Source: JACQXM01 sp964569425
GTDB lineage: Bacteria > Planctomycetota > Phycisphaerae > UBA1845
Assembly: GCA_964569425.1 (NCBI GenBank)
Contig: CAZMVD010000085.1
Location: 1 to 17,611 of the forward strand
Reading direction: 5' to 3'
DNA: 17,611 nucleotides
Part shown: piece by piece, positions 1 through 8,167 of the stretch
Layout of the letters: each line of letters starts with the position of its first letter
How positions within the stretch are numbered: the first letter of the stretch is position 1
Notes under the pieces: generated by a model
What the model was told of the DNA's origin: nothing
The model's database searches: none
Seen by the model: the letters and a program-made list of their open reading frames with translations, nothing else
Position numbers and translations under genes: made by a program

Positions 1-242
1 CATTCGCCGACGAATGCGGAATGGTGAATGCGGAATGCGGAATGGGGCGTGATCGGAGTTGCGGGCATCTTCGCGCTACGGCGGCGAATTAAGAATGCAG
101 AATAGCGAGTAGCGAATGGGGGGGCGAGTGCGGAATGCGGAACGAGGCGTGAAGGGCGAAGATCGACCCGCCCCAGCCGGGTTTCCCTGAATGGCGAATG
201 AGTTTGCGGAAGGCGAGAGGCGTGAGGCGAGAGGCGAGAGAA
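1..242. repeat. Degenerate 7-bp phased repeats, GAATGCG and GAGAGGC types
   Basis: No gene is visible here. The sequence falls into heptads. GAATGCG-like units run in phase at 12-46 (five units), 86-120 (five), 126-146 (three) and 151-164 (two), with 4-5 bp phase slips between runs. A GAGAGGC/GTGAGGC version runs from 215 to 242. Short open frames crossing this stretch on both strands are produced by the repeat and are not credible genes. Function is unknown. Confidence 0.8.
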
Positions 243-243
243 C

Positions 244-275
244 GCCGAAACGCTGAAACGTCGAAACGTCGAAAT
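244..275. repeat. 8-bp phased repeat, four units
   Basis: Four consecutive octamers follow the pattern G(C/T)(C/T)GAAA(C/T). They join the GAGAGGC heptads on the left to the AATCSSC heptads on the right. Similar CCGAAA-type units recur at 8041-8066, 8168-8251 and 15083-15114, so this is one dispersed intergenic repeat style. Confidence 0.75.
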
Positions 276-370
276 CGGCAATCGGCAATCGGCAATCGGC
301 ATTTGGCAATCCCCAATCCCCAAACCGCAATCCGCAATCCGCAATCTCAAACCCCCAATCGCCAAGTCCC
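273..370. repeat. Heptanucleotide array, 14 in-phase units, consensus AATCSSC
   Basis: Fourteen consecutive 7-bp units run without a phase break from 273 to 370. The first four are AATCGGC; later units drift to AATCCCC, AATCCGC, AATCGCC and similar. There are no spacers, so it is not a CRISPR array. The remaining bases to the next gene (371-441) hold only a small hairpin. A second array with the same consensus lies at 15271-15340. Confidence 0.85.
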
Positions 371-422
371 CCCTCCGGCGGCATAATGGTCCGGGGGGCG
401 CCGCGCCGCCCGCCGGCTGAAC

Positions 423-439
423 GTGCCACACCGTGGCAC
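423..439. repeat. Perfect hairpin just before the endonuclease V start
   Basis: GTGCCAC, a 3-nt loop, then GTGGCAC form a perfect 7-bp stem. The possible GTG start at 433 lies in its right arm. It has no T-tract, so a terminator role is not supported. It may be a fragment of the intergenic repeat family or may affect translation of the next gene. Confidence 0.5.
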
Positions 440-441
440 CG

Positions 442-1131
442 ATGAATGAACCTATGCGCATCGCCCGTTCACCCCATCCCTGGTCGGTAACGCCCCAACA
501 GGCCGTCCGCATCCAGGAATCGCTCCGCCACGCCGTCACCCGCGACGGCGTCATCCACCGATTGCGGCTCGCCGCCGGTGCCGACATCGCCTTCTCGGCC
601 GACCAATCGCACTGCATCGCCGCCGTCGTGATATGGGATATCGCCGCCGGCCGCGTCTGCGAACAGCACGTCGTCCGCCGACCCGTGCGCTTCCCCTACG
701 TGCCCGGCCTGCTTTCCTTTCGCGAGGCCCCCGCCATTCTCGCCGCCCTCCGCAAGCTGCGCTGCACCCCCGACGTGTTCCTCTTCGACGGCCAGGGCTA
801 CGCCCACCCCCGCCGCTTCGGCCTCGCATGCCACCTGGGTGTCATTCTCGACCGCCCCGCCCTCGGCTGCGCCAAGAGCCTGCTCATCGGCGCCGCCCCC
901 GAACCGCTGCCAGCCCGCGGCGCCACCGCACCCCTCGAGCACCACGGCGAACTCATCGGCGCCGCCCTGCGCACCCGGGCCGCCGTCAAGCCCGTTTACG
1001 TCAGCGTCGGCCACCGCCTCTGTCTCGAAGCGGCCCTCGAAGTGGCCCTCGCCTGCTGCACGCGCTACCGCCTGCCCGAGCCGACCCGCCTGGCCGATCA
1101 ACTCGTCAGCCGCGAACGCCGGCTTACCTGA
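442..1131 (+). CDS. nfi: Endonuclease V (deoxyinosine 3' endonuclease)
   Basis: Endonuclease V cuts DNA at the second phosphodiester bond 3' of deoxyinosine, starting repair of deaminated adenine. From ATG 442 the protein has 229 residues, close to the roughly 220 of the family. Visible hallmarks are GAD with D48, the PYVPGLLSFRE block (wedge motif at 85-89 and E95), FDGQG with D116, HPRRFG, and GCAK with K145. These match the family's acidic metal-binding residues and conserved lysine. The C-terminal GHR and YRLPEPTR segments are also typical. The start is uncertain: GTG 433, ATG 442 and ATG 454 are in frame and none has a clear ribosome site. The gene converges with the amidase gene, ending 35 bp from it. 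Confidence 0.93.
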   Translation: MNEPMRIARSPHPWSVTPQQAVRIQESLRHAVTRDGVIHRLRLAAGADIAFSADQSHCIAAVVIWDIAAGRVCEQHVVRRPVRFPYVPGLLSFREAPAILAALRKLRCTPDVFLFDGQGYAHPRRFGLACHLGVILDRPALGCAKSLLIGAAPEPLPARGATAPLEHHGELIGAALRTRAAVKPVYVSVGHRLCLEAALEVALACCTRYRLPEPTRLADQLVSRERRLT

Positions 1132-1165
1132 TTGACGAAAAAAATCCGCGAAGTGACGCGCGCCC

Positions 1166-1867
1166 TTACGGCATGACGCTCGCCGTTGCCGGTGACGACA
1201 ACGCGTGCCGCACCGACGCCAGCGAAAAATGATGCCCCGGGCACTTGGTCGTGTTGTTGATGTGACCGTGCGTGGTCACTCGCTGCGGAGGGATGCCGCA
1301 ATACGTGGACAAAAAGCGCGTGAGCTGATGCAGCGCGGCCATCTGCCGCGGCGTCGGCCGGCTGCGCGTAAAATCACCCACCAGGCAGATGCCGATGCCG
1401 TGCTCGTTGTAATAATTGTCCGGCGTCTTGCAGTGCGCACCGTGCTTCTGCTTGTGCCAGCGCGGCCCCACCTCGATCGCCCCGTCCGCCGAACCGCTGC
1501 CGTTGCCGATCACAAAGTGATAACCCAGTTCGTCCCACCCCTTGCCGCGGTGAAACTTGTCGAACACCTGCGCGTTGCCGTTATTCGTCGCACTGTGGTG
1601 GATAACGATCGTCGTCCACCGCGAACTGAGCCGGCTCCCCGCGGGAAACCAGGTCGGCCCCGCATAACGCGGCGGCAGCGGCGCCGTTTGCCGCGGCGGC
1701 GCCGGTTCCACCCGCGGCGGGGGCGCCGGCGCACGGTAAAACTCGGTCGCTTGCGGTCGCGCCGCCGGCCCCGGTTCCGGCGCATGGGACCGACACGCCA
1801 ATCCACCGGTGAGCAGGAACAATGTCGCGGCGACCGACAGGCCGTACTTCGAAAAAATCAAGTTCAT
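1166..1867 (-). CDS. N-acetylmuramoyl-L-alanine amidase (PGRP/amidase_2 type), exported
   Basis: This 233-residue protein has an N-terminal hydrophobic segment (about 8-24) ending at C25. The local sequence GGLAC resembles a lipobox but lacks an aliphatic residue at -3, so lipidation is likely but not sure. Residues 27-68 form a proline/alanine-rich linker. The catalytic domain spans about 84-225. H90 in VIHHSAT, Y116 in GYHF, H200 in THGH and C209 in TKCPG fit the zinc ligands and catalytic tyrosine of T7-lysozyme/PGRP-like amidases. The predicted role is cleavage of the bond between N-acetylmuramic acid and L-alanine in peptidoglycan, in turnover or recycling outside the inner membrane. The ATG has no strong Shine-Dalgarno site. 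Confidence 0.9.
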   Translation of the reverse strand: MNLIFSKYGLSVAATLFLLTGGLACRSHAPEPGPAARPQATEFYRAPAPPPRVEPAPPRQTAPLPPRYAGPTWFPAGSRLSSRWTTIVIHHSATNNGNAQVFDKFHRGKGWDELGYHFVIGNGSGSADGAIEVGPRWHKQKHGAHCKTPDNYYNEHGIGICLVGDFTRSRPTPRQMAALHQLTRFLSTYCGIPPQRVTTHGHINNTTKCPGHHFSLASVRHALSSPATASVMP

Positions 1868-2313
1868 CGTGGGGGCGTCTCACTCGCGAGGGCTGTGGTT
1901 CCGCGCGATCGTCGTAATGACCGCGGCGTCCCCATGGTTATCGGCCAGCAGCGCGTGGATCGTCAAGCCATTTCTCGCCGCTGCGCCGCGCGCCAACCGG
2001 ATTCTGCGCCGGCCCGCCGACGGGTCGTGTGCCCGATCTTTCAAACCGCCGAGAGTGTAGCACCGAGCCACTGCCGCGCGAAACCGCCCACCTACGGCAA
2101 GCAGACGCCCGGCTGACTCCATCCCGGGCTGAGAAACCCGCTTGTCCGATAATACTATCTGTTTCTACAGCCACACCGCATTTGGCAAACCGCTTTCCTG
2201 TCGGCCCGGGCCGGAAATCGCATAGCACCCCGCCCGAAGATTCCGATGAATCTGACGACCCGCCCTGCGCGCATTGAAACGCACCGGGGCGGCGCGGTAG
2301 AGTACCGAAACGC
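1868..2313. other. Intergenic region between divergent amidase and PEP-CTERM genes
   Basis: About 446 bp separate two divergently read genes, so promoters for both should lie here. An A/T-rich patch at 2150-2165 (around ATAATACTAT) is the best -10-like sequence for the plus-strand gene, but no well-spaced -35 is visible. Short open frames on both strands have no recognisable features. No RNA gene or clear repeat was seen. Confidence 0.5.
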
Positions 2314-3198
2314 ATGAAATGCCACACGCGCAAAATCTGGCTGATCGTCACCCTGGCGGCTTTGACCGCGGCCGCGCCGGCCCGCGCGGATCTGTTTCGC
2401 GACGTTGGCCTGGGCCTCGCCTATGCCGGCTTCAACGTCGAAGGTCGGCGCAACCCCCTCAGCGCCGGCGCCGACGTGTTGATCAACAACAGTTTCATCG
2501 GCGAAAGCTTCAACTTCGGCATCGGCGAGCTGCGCATGCAGGGGCCGGTTTCGCTTCAGGTGTCGGCCGGGCGGCGCTGGGTTGATACGCTCGATGTTTC
2601 CCTCTCCACGGCGCTGAGCCGCGACCTCACGCCCGTGCCGCTGGTTTACTCGCTGACGGCCGACGTCGGCGGGCAGGAAACGGCCATCACCGGCAGCGTG
2701 CTTCTCGATGCCGATCTGTCGATCAACGGCTTCGGCTTTTACGAACTCAACGTCGACTATTCCTCGCGCCAGACGGTAGACCGCGAAGGGCGCTTCTCCA
2801 ACAGCACCGACAACTACGATTTCGACTTCGGCCCCATCGTCGTCGAAGGCAACATCTACGCCGACATTCTCGCGGTGTTGACCGCGCCGTTCTTCGAAGT
2901 GACCGGCATCTTCAACCCGTTCCTCAGCTTCAGCGGGCGCGAGCAGCTCAAGCAGGCGATGGATGCATCGCTGGCCGCGATGCAGGCCCAACTGGCCGCC
3001 GGCGCGCAAGCGGATCCGCTGGTGTTTCCGGCGACCATCACCGGCCCGCTGCCCCTGGGTCAATCGGCGGCCGCGCCGGGCGCGCTGCCGGTAGCGGGTG
3101 GGGCGATCGTGCCCGAGCCGGCGGTCGTGGTGCTCATGCTGCTGGGCATTCCGCTGCTGCTGTTCCGCCGTATGCGCCGCGCGCGCACCGCGCGCTGA
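2314..3198 (+). CDS. PEP-CTERM sorting-domain exported protein
   Basis: The 294-residue protein begins with a Sec signal peptide (basic RK, hydrophobic core at about 9-22, likely cleavage after ARA at 25). It ends with a PEP-CTERM signal: VPEP at 266-269, a hydrophobic helix to about 284, then a basic RRMRR tail. In known systems such tails are recognised by an exosortase (EpsH/XrtA type) and the protein is processed for surface or matrix display. The body, about 26-240, is rich in alternating hydrophobic and polar residues with many Gly, Asn and Ser, suggesting a beta-rich fold. No enzymatic motif was recognised. No exosortase gene is in the window. The ATG has only a weak ribosome site. Confidence 0.85.
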   Translation: MKCHTRKIWLIVTLAALTAAAPARADLFRDVGLGLAYAGFNVEGRRNPLSAGADVLINNSFIGESFNFGIGELRMQGPVSLQVSAGRRWVDTLDVSLSTALSRDLTPVPLVYSLTADVGGQETAITGSVLLDADLSINGFGFYELNVDYSSRQTVDREGRFSNSTDNYDFDFGPIVVEGNIYADILAVLTAPFFEVTGIFNPFLSFSGREQLKQAMDASLAAMQAQLAAGAQADPLVFPATITGPLPLGQSAAAPGALPVAGGAIVPEPAVVVLMLLGIPLLLFRRMRRARTAR

Positions 3199-3644
3199 CG
3201 CGCAAACTTTCGATTGCGACAACGGGACGTTTGTGATTGCGGAGGGGGAAACTGCGCGCGAAGCAAGTTTGCGTGGGCAACAGGCAACTGGCAAAGGAAA
3301 GGCGGGAGGCGAGAATGGCGCCCCCCCCTCGGTCCCCCCTTGGCAAGGGGGGAGGCGGGGGTTGCGCAAGCTTGTTTCGCGCGAAACACGTTTGTGGCAG
3401 GTCCGTGTCAGTTATTCATACTGGCAGGCGCATACTTATCGGACGAAATATTATAGGACGATAGTGCGTATCACCGTTTCACGATGTTCCGGGCGGGGTC
3501 GGGGGGCGGACGGCGGACGCCGCCGACGGGGATCCTGGTCAAGAAAACTCTTCTGGTCGGCGGCGGATTCGTGGGGCGGGCGCGTTGGTTTTCAATGACT
3601 TTCTCCGCGGCTCCAAACTCCAAGGGCAACTGCTATCGTGCGCA
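3199..3644. other. Convergent intergenic region with nested inverted repeats
   Basis: About 446 bp lie between the ends of the PEP-CTERM gene (+) and the res gene (-). The left half holds the nested hairpin at 3254-3382, annotated separately. GCGCGAARCAMGTTTG-like words occur at 3256 and 3381 in direct orientation and once inverted at 3364-3382. The right half (3400-3644) has no recognisable gene, RNA or repeat. Confidence 0.5.
3254..3382. repeat. Nested inverted repeat (hairpin within hairpin)
   Basis: The outer arms are CGCGCGAAGCAAGTTTGCG (3255-3273) and its near reverse complement at 3364-3382. The two differences would both be G-U pairs in RNA. Inside is a strong hairpin: CCCCCCTT (3334-3341), loop GGC, AAGGGGGG (3345-3352). 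It extends through CCTC/GAGG and C5/G5 pairing to about 3321-3361. It sits between two converging genes, so a role in bidirectional RNA 3'-end formation or a miniature mobile repeat is possible. There is no T-tract typical of intrinsic terminators. Confidence 0.65.
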
Positions 3645-6185
3645 TTACAGCGATTCACCTAGCAACGCCCGAAGTTCATCCTGCCAATCGCGCCCGTCCG
3701 GCTGAGCTTCGTCGAGAATCTGGAAACGAAAAACGTGGTTGGCAAAGCCCTTGCCGAGTTGTTGCCAAGTGACCTTTCGGCCGACGCGTTCAAAGTAGTT
3801 GGCGACGTTGCGCTTATACGTCGTGTCCGGATTCCCCTCCAAATGTTCTCCCTTGCTCTCGATGACGATTACGCGATTAAGGGGCTTGCCGTTCTTACCG
3901 CTTTGCACCACAAAGTCAGGATATATCTTGTTGCGCTTGTACCCTTGAACGGTGAAATTCTCGGGGCCGACGAGATTGCGGTACCACCAGAGGACGTGCG
4001 CATCACGATCCAGACAGAGCGCGACCTTTCGCTCATACTCATTCTGAGACTCGTGCTCGACGTAATCGAAGAGCGATTTGGCAATCTGCTCGCCATCCCC
4101 GTGAACAAGGCGCCTTGTGGCTCGAATTTCCAGCGAAGGGGGAATCCGAAAGCGGCAAGACTTGCATTCAAGATAGAACATGAGGCGGTGCGAAGTGAAC
4201 AATGCGGCGAAGGCCGCCTCTGTCTGTTGGTCCAGTTGTTCCTGAAGCCAACGCTCGATTCGGTCGCGGACCGCGAACTTGACCAAGCCGAGTCGCCCTT
4301 TCAGGTTTAATTCCGTCGCGCAGAGCCGATGATAAACGGCCTCTACCACGCGGCGTAGCTGTTTGAAACTCAGAAAGTCGAAACGAAGGGCGGCCGTGAG
4401 CCAGCCGCGCACTTGGGCATCGGTTTCGACAAGATCGGCTGTTGTTTCGTAGCGTCGCTCTATGTCTGTACCGAGAGTGATGCAGTAAAATCGGTCCTTG
4501 GCGTTAGCAAGTTCTTGGGCGAGCGGCCACTCGATGCGGTCGTAAGGAAAGCGGTCAAGGTCGACCTGACTCACGAGGTGCCTATAGTAGTCCAGCCGCG
4601 CGTACTCGCGGCCTTCTTTGACACAGAAATGAGGTAAATAGATTTCGCCGTCGAATTGACGGTAGAAATCAAGAAACTCGGAACGGATGGAGACTCTCTT
4701 GCGTTGTGTAGCGTTCGAGCGATCACCATCCTCTACAATCGCGCCCTGAAGGTCTCCTTCGTAGCCCTCGCGCTCCAGCGCTGACTTGACCTGCGCCGCA
4801 ATCTCGCTCGATCTAAGGTGACGACAGTAAACGTAACATTGGTTGAGTTCCCGAGCTGGGGTCCGTTCTTGATACGGCTGGCGCAGGATGCGACCCACGA
4901 GTTGCGTCATGCTCTGACCACTGCCGGTCTTGCTGAGCGACACGAGAACATAGGCGAAGGGGCAATCCCAACCCTCCTGCAACGCGGCCTTGGTGATGAT
5001 CCACTCGATCGGGCAACCTTCATCAAGGAGATCGGTGTACTCGACCAGTTCGTCGGTTGCGGCAGTCTTAACAGCAATGGCGGCGCGGGGCACGTCGAGT
5101 CGCTCGATCAAATAATCGCGGACATCTTCGCTATGAATGTGCGTCTGGTCGCGCTGATCATTCCCGGTGCGTTCGACCTGAACCAGCACGATGGGGCGGA
5201 TCAGTCGGCCGCCCGGCCGGCTCTTAACGATGCCGCGGGCCTTGTCAGCCAAGGCGATGCGCTTATCTCGGGCACGGGTCAGCAATTCCTTCCAGTTGCC
5301 GACGCCCGATGAGGCGATGTTGATGGGCAACTTGATCATCTCTTCGCTGAGCAGTTCTTCCCCGCTTACGCGGCAGAGAACGTTCGCGTCGTGATGAGGG
5401 GTGGCAGAAAGTTCGACCACAAGGGAGGAATTGAAGCCCGCGATCGTGTCGCGGGCGAGTTGGCTGGTGGCCTTGTGACCTTCGTCAAGAATGACGGCCG
5501 GTCTGCACAGCCGGACGAAATTGCCGATCGAGGTGGCGATCAAATGCTCGCCTCGGTGCGCGTCGTCGGTGATCATGTCGAGGTTGGGAATCTGCTCCTT
5601 GAGTCGGCGGTGGCCCTTCGGGTCATTCTCGGGCGGAAAGTGCTGGACGATGTTCCCGCCGCTGTCCCTGAAAAACTTGAGTTGTTCGCGGGTCTCACGG
5701 TTGGTGCTGGCCAGTTGGACGATCAGGATGTTCAGGCACTCTCGCAAGCGAGCGGGCGAGAGCCGCGCGATTTCGTGCTTTTCCCAAAGCTCGATGCGCC
5801 GGGAAACTGCGTGTTCGAGCATAACTCGGTAGAGGTCGCTGCGGTCACGCAAGCGGCGCAGCGTGTCGCGGTAAATCTGGCTGCTCGGCACCACCCAAAG
5901 CACAAGCCCGGCACCGTTGCGGTCCCGATGAATGGTGCGATGAATGGCGCCCAGAATCTGTGTAGCGATCAGCGTCTTGCCGCCGCCGGTGGGGACTTTG
6001 ATGCAAAACGTCGGCAGGTCTTCTTGGAGAGCGTTTTCGTGCTCGTGGTAGCGCCCCGGCAGATGCAGGTCGCGCCAGGCGTCGAGCGCGGCGTGGCGGT
6101 TGTTTCTGGCGCGTTCGACGGCCAAGGCGCTCAAATAGCGCTCTACTTCATCGACCACGCGGCGTTGGAATTGCTTAAGTTCCAT
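3645..6185 (-). CDS. res: Type III restriction enzyme, Res subunit (helicase-nuclease)
   Basis: This 846-residue protein is the restriction subunit of a type III system. It would use ATP hydrolysis to communicate along DNA and cut unmethylated DNA together with Mod. Superfamily 2 helicase motifs are visible: PTGGGKT (Walker A, 65-71), DEGH (234-237), SAT (260-262) and QLVGRILRQP (428-437, motif VI). A C-terminal PD-(D/E)xK nuclease signature is present: PDF at 756-758 with D757, then ESK with E776 and K778. It is somewhat shorter than EcoP15I-type Res proteins (about 970). It starts 4 nt after the mod stop, so the two are almost certainly cotranscribed and perhaps translationally coupled; no strong ribosome site precedes the ATG. 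The frame is intact. Confidence 0.93.
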   Translation of the reverse strand: MELKQFQRRVVDEVERYLSALAVERARNNRHAALDAWRDLHLPGRYHEHENALQEDLPTFCIKVPTGGGKTLIATQILGAIHRTIHRDRNGAGLVLWVVPSSQIYRDTLRRLRDRSDLYRVMLEHAVSRRIELWEKHEIARLSPARLRECLNILIVQLASTNRETREQLKFFRDSGGNIVQHFPPENDPKGHRRLKEQIPNLDMITDDAHRGEHLIATSIGNFVRLCRPAVILDEGHKATSQLARDTIAGFNSSLVVELSATPHHDANVLCRVSGEELLSEEMIKLPINIASSGVGNWKELLTRARDKRIALADKARGIVKSRPGGRLIRPIVLVQVERTGNDQRDQTHIHSEDVRDYLIERLDVPRAAIAVKTAATDELVEYTDLLDEGCPIEWIITKAALQEGWDCPFAYVLVSLSKTGSGQSMTQLVGRILRQPYQERTPARELNQCYVYCRHLRSSEIAAQVKSALEREGYEGDLQGAIVEDGDRSNATQRKRVSIRSEFLDFYRQFDGEIYLPHFCVKEGREYARLDYYRHLVSQVDLDRFPYDRIEWPLAQELANAKDRFYCITLGTDIERRYETTADLVETDAQVRGWLTAALRFDFLSFKQLRRVVEAVYHRLCATELNLKGRLGLVKFAVRDRIERWLQEQLDQQTEAAFAALFTSHRLMFYLECKSCRFRIPPSLEIRATRRLVHGDGEQIAKSLFDYVEHESQNEYERKVALCLDRDAHVLWWYRNLVGPENFTVQGYKRNKIYPDFVVQSGKNGKPLNRVIVIESKGEHLEGNPDTTYKRNVANYFERVGRKVTWQQLGKGFANHVFRFQILDEAQPDGRDWQDELRALLGESL

Positions 6186-6189
6186 GCCG

Positions 6190-7866
6190 TCACTTGAGAT
6201 TAAAGGGCACGACCATGGTACGCACGCGGCGGTTGTTTTCGCGTTCCCATTTTCGCCGGTCGTCTTCGTCCATCCATATGCGCTCGGTGTAGACGACGAA
6301 CGTGCGGTTCGGGTCGCGCCCGGCCGCCTCGTCGAGCCAGGAAATCGTCACCTCGCACTCGTCGCGCTGGTTGGGCGTATAGAGCAGGTAATAACTGGTG
6401 CCGCCGCCGGGTTCCGTCGCACCGATGAAGCCGGTCCTTGCGTTGAACTTCTTGGGCTCGCATTCACGGCTGGTTTCGGTGTAGAAGATGTACCGTGCCA
6501 GCGTCTCCCAATCGGGCAGTTTCTCGCCGAGATCACGATACTCCCCGAATAACGGCTCGCCAACACGCGCGAAGGTGAATGTGCCGCCATATGCCTTCAC
6601 ACGTGGCACAGTCACGTGACGGCATATGTTGAAGTTGTCCTTTCTTTGTTCCTCGTTGTCAAATGGCATTTGAACAAGAACAAATCGCCGCTCACCGCCG
6701 TCGGCCTGATTCACATTCTGAACTGCCTCGCCCGTCGTCCCACTTCCCGCGAAGGAATCTAAAACAATGTCACTGTTCCCTGTCGAAATTCGGATTAATG
6801 ACGAGATAAGGGATGGCGGCTTGGGGTAGTCAAATTGTTTCTTGCCAAGCGCACGCCGAAGCGCTCGGCCACCTTCGGTATTCAGCCCTGATGCAATCGA
6901 CAATACATCAGTTGCATCATCTTCAACATCAGCCCTTTCGGATGTGCTGGCAATCCAGGACGATACTGGGCGAATCTTGGGGTGTTCAGGATCAAAATAC
7001 GTCTTGAATCTCGGGCGGGTCATACGCGAGCCCGGATCATCTTCCGGCCAGATGATCAAGTCATCTGCTATGTGCTTTCTCATTGTCGCTAGTTCGTATC
7101 CCCAAACTCGATCAGGGTTATGCGGATACTTCTTTTTCGTTCGTGGGTTTACCAGCATGTACGCTTGGTTTGGACGTTCCTCTTGGGACATGCCAACCGT
7201 CAAGTCTGTACTGGCGTATCGGCCACGAACGTCCTCATACGGATAGTCGTCGGGGGACCTAACTAAGCCAGTCAACCTCACCCTTTCGGGTTGTCTTGCA
7301 TAGGCCAATACATATTCGTGGTCAACAGAAACCGCATCTCCACGCAATCCGGTAGAACTTCGACGCTTCCAGACAAAAGTGCAAAACGGAAGATCAGTGT
7401 GAAAAACCTCGTCGGCAATTAGGCGCAAGTTGCCGAGCTCATTGTCATCGATGCTGATAAACAAAACGCCATCGTCTGTCAGGAACTCTCGGAGTAGCGT
7501 GAGCCGCGGATACATCATACAGCACCATTTGTCGTGTCGGCAGGCGTCTTCGCCTTCCTTGCCGACGGTCTGCCCGATCCACTCCTTGAACTGCGGCTGA
7601 GTCAGGTTGTCGTTATAGACCCAGCCCTCGTTGCCGGTGTTGTAGGGCGGGTCGATGTAGATGCATTTGACCTTGCCGGCGTGGGTGGGCAGAAGGGCCT
7701 TGAGGGCGAGGAGGTTGTCGCCCTCGATGATGAGGTTGCCGTCGAGCGAGGGGCGCTGGCCTTTGGGCAGGAGCGAGAGCTTGGAGTCGAACTCCAGGCG
7801 GTGGTGCGGCACCGTGTGGTGGTGGTTCTCGATGGCCGTTTTGCCCTTGAAGTGAAGCGTCGGCAC
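6190..7866 (-). CDS. mod: Type III DNA methyltransferase, Mod subunit (adenine-specific, beta class)
   Basis: The 558-residue protein is the modification and recognition subunit of the type III system. DPPY (72-75, catalytic motif IV) precedes FAGSGTT (372-378, S-adenosylmethionine-binding motif I), the beta-class order expected of type III Mod adenine methyltransferases. The stretch between them should contain the target-recognition domain. Start codon is GTG 7866-7864, supported by GGAGG seven bases upstream (plus positions 7874-7878). By eye, roughly 6600-7530 (residues about 113-423) is visibly poorer in G+C than the gene ends, which fits exchange of recognition segments between mod genes. 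It is the first gene of the mod-res operon. Confidence 0.93.
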   Translation of the reverse strand: MPTLHFKGKTAIENHHHTVPHHRLEFDSKLSLLPKGQRPSLDGNLIIEGDNLLALKALLPTHAGKVKCIYIDPPYNTGNEGWVYNDNLTQPQFKEWIGQTVGKEGEDACRHDKWCCMMYPRLTLLREFLTDDGVLFISIDDNELGNLRLIADEVFHTDLPFCTFVWKRRSSTGLRGDAVSVDHEYVLAYARQPERVRLTGLVRSPDDYPYEDVRGRYASTDLTVGMSQEERPNQAYMLVNPRTKKKYPHNPDRVWGYELATMRKHIADDLIIWPEDDPGSRMTRPRFKTYFDPEHPKIRPVSSWIASTSERADVEDDATDVLSIASGLNTEGGRALRRALGKKQFDYPKPPSLISSLIRISTGNSDIVLDSFAGSGTTGEAVQNVNQADGGERRFVLVQMPFDNEEQRKDNFNICRHVTVPRVKAYGGTFTFARVGEPLFGEYRDLGEKLPDWETLARYIFYTETSRECEPKKFNARTGFIGATEPGGGTSYYLLYTPNQRDECEVTISWLDEAAGRDPNRTFVVYTERIWMDEDDRRKWERENNRRVRTMVVPFNLK

Positions 7867-7898
7867 GAGGACCCCTCCGCAAAAGTAACACGACGGCT

Positions 7899-7927
7899 AC
7901 TCTAACCGCGTTATTGGCTCGCGGCAA
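7899..7927 (-). promoter_or_regulatory. Possible sigma70-like promoter for mod-res
   Basis: On the minus strand, TTGCCG (7922-7927) and TAGAGT (7899-7904) are 17 bp apart. Each matches four of six bases of the -35 and -10 consensus. The -10 lies 32 bp before the GTG start. Planctomycete promoter consensus is poorly defined, so this is only a candidate. Confidence 0.3.
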
Positions 7928-7954
7928 TTCAGAAGGCGGAAGGCGGGAGGGAAC

Positions 7955-8002
7955 CGCGAAGCCGCGAAGCCACGAAGCCACGCAGCCACGAAGCCACGAA
8001 GG
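7955..8002. repeat. 8-bp phased repeat, six units (CACGAAGC type)
   Basis: Six octamers run in phase, CGCGAAGC twice and then CACGAAGC-like four times. They lie in the long gene-free stretch 7867-8307 between mod and the dehydrogenase gene. The stretch otherwise holds hairpin repeats, an assembly gap and further tandem units, but no gene. Confidence 0.8.
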
Positions 8003-8006
8003 GGTT

Positions 8007-8026
8007 CACCGGTTGGAAAACCGGTG
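8007..8026. repeat. GGTTCACCGGTTGG hairpin repeat, left copy
   Basis: CACCGGTT and AACCGGTG form a perfect 8-bp stem closed by GGAA, a GNRA-type tetraloop in RNA. A diverged copy in the same orientation lies at 8261-8273 (CGGTT, GGG, AACCG) within the similar context GGATTCAGCGGTTGGGAACC. The two copies bracket the tandem repeats and the assembly gap. Confidence 0.6.
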
Positions 8027-8067
8027 CCACAATGATGAAAGCCGAAACGCCGAAAGCCGAAAGCTGA

Positions 8068-8167
8068 NNNNNNNNNNNNNNNNNNNNNNNNNNNNNNNNN
8101 NNNNNNNNNNNNNNNNNNNNNNNNNNNNNNNNNNNNNNNNNNNNNNNNNNNNNNNNNNNNNNNNNNN
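8068..8167. other. Assembly gap of 100 N
   Basis: Exactly 100 undetermined bases, a conventional scaffold-gap length, so the true distance is unknown. The gap lies within the CGCCGAAAGCTGAAA repeat, which probably stopped the assembly. Anything read through the gap is not a real protein. Confidence 0.97.

Noticed and set aside
273..370. CRISPR array
   Set aside because: The units are 7 bp with no spacers, and no cas genes are in the window.
2155..3369. 404-codon open frame on the minus strand over the PEP-CTERM gene
   Set aside because: The plus strand has a signal peptide and sorting tail. The minus frame is Arg/Ala/Gly-rich and crosses the nested hairpin.
3645..7866. A new multi-gene defence system around the mod-res operon
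   Set aside because: Only the two standard type III genes are present. Neighbours are housekeeping-type genes on other transcripts.
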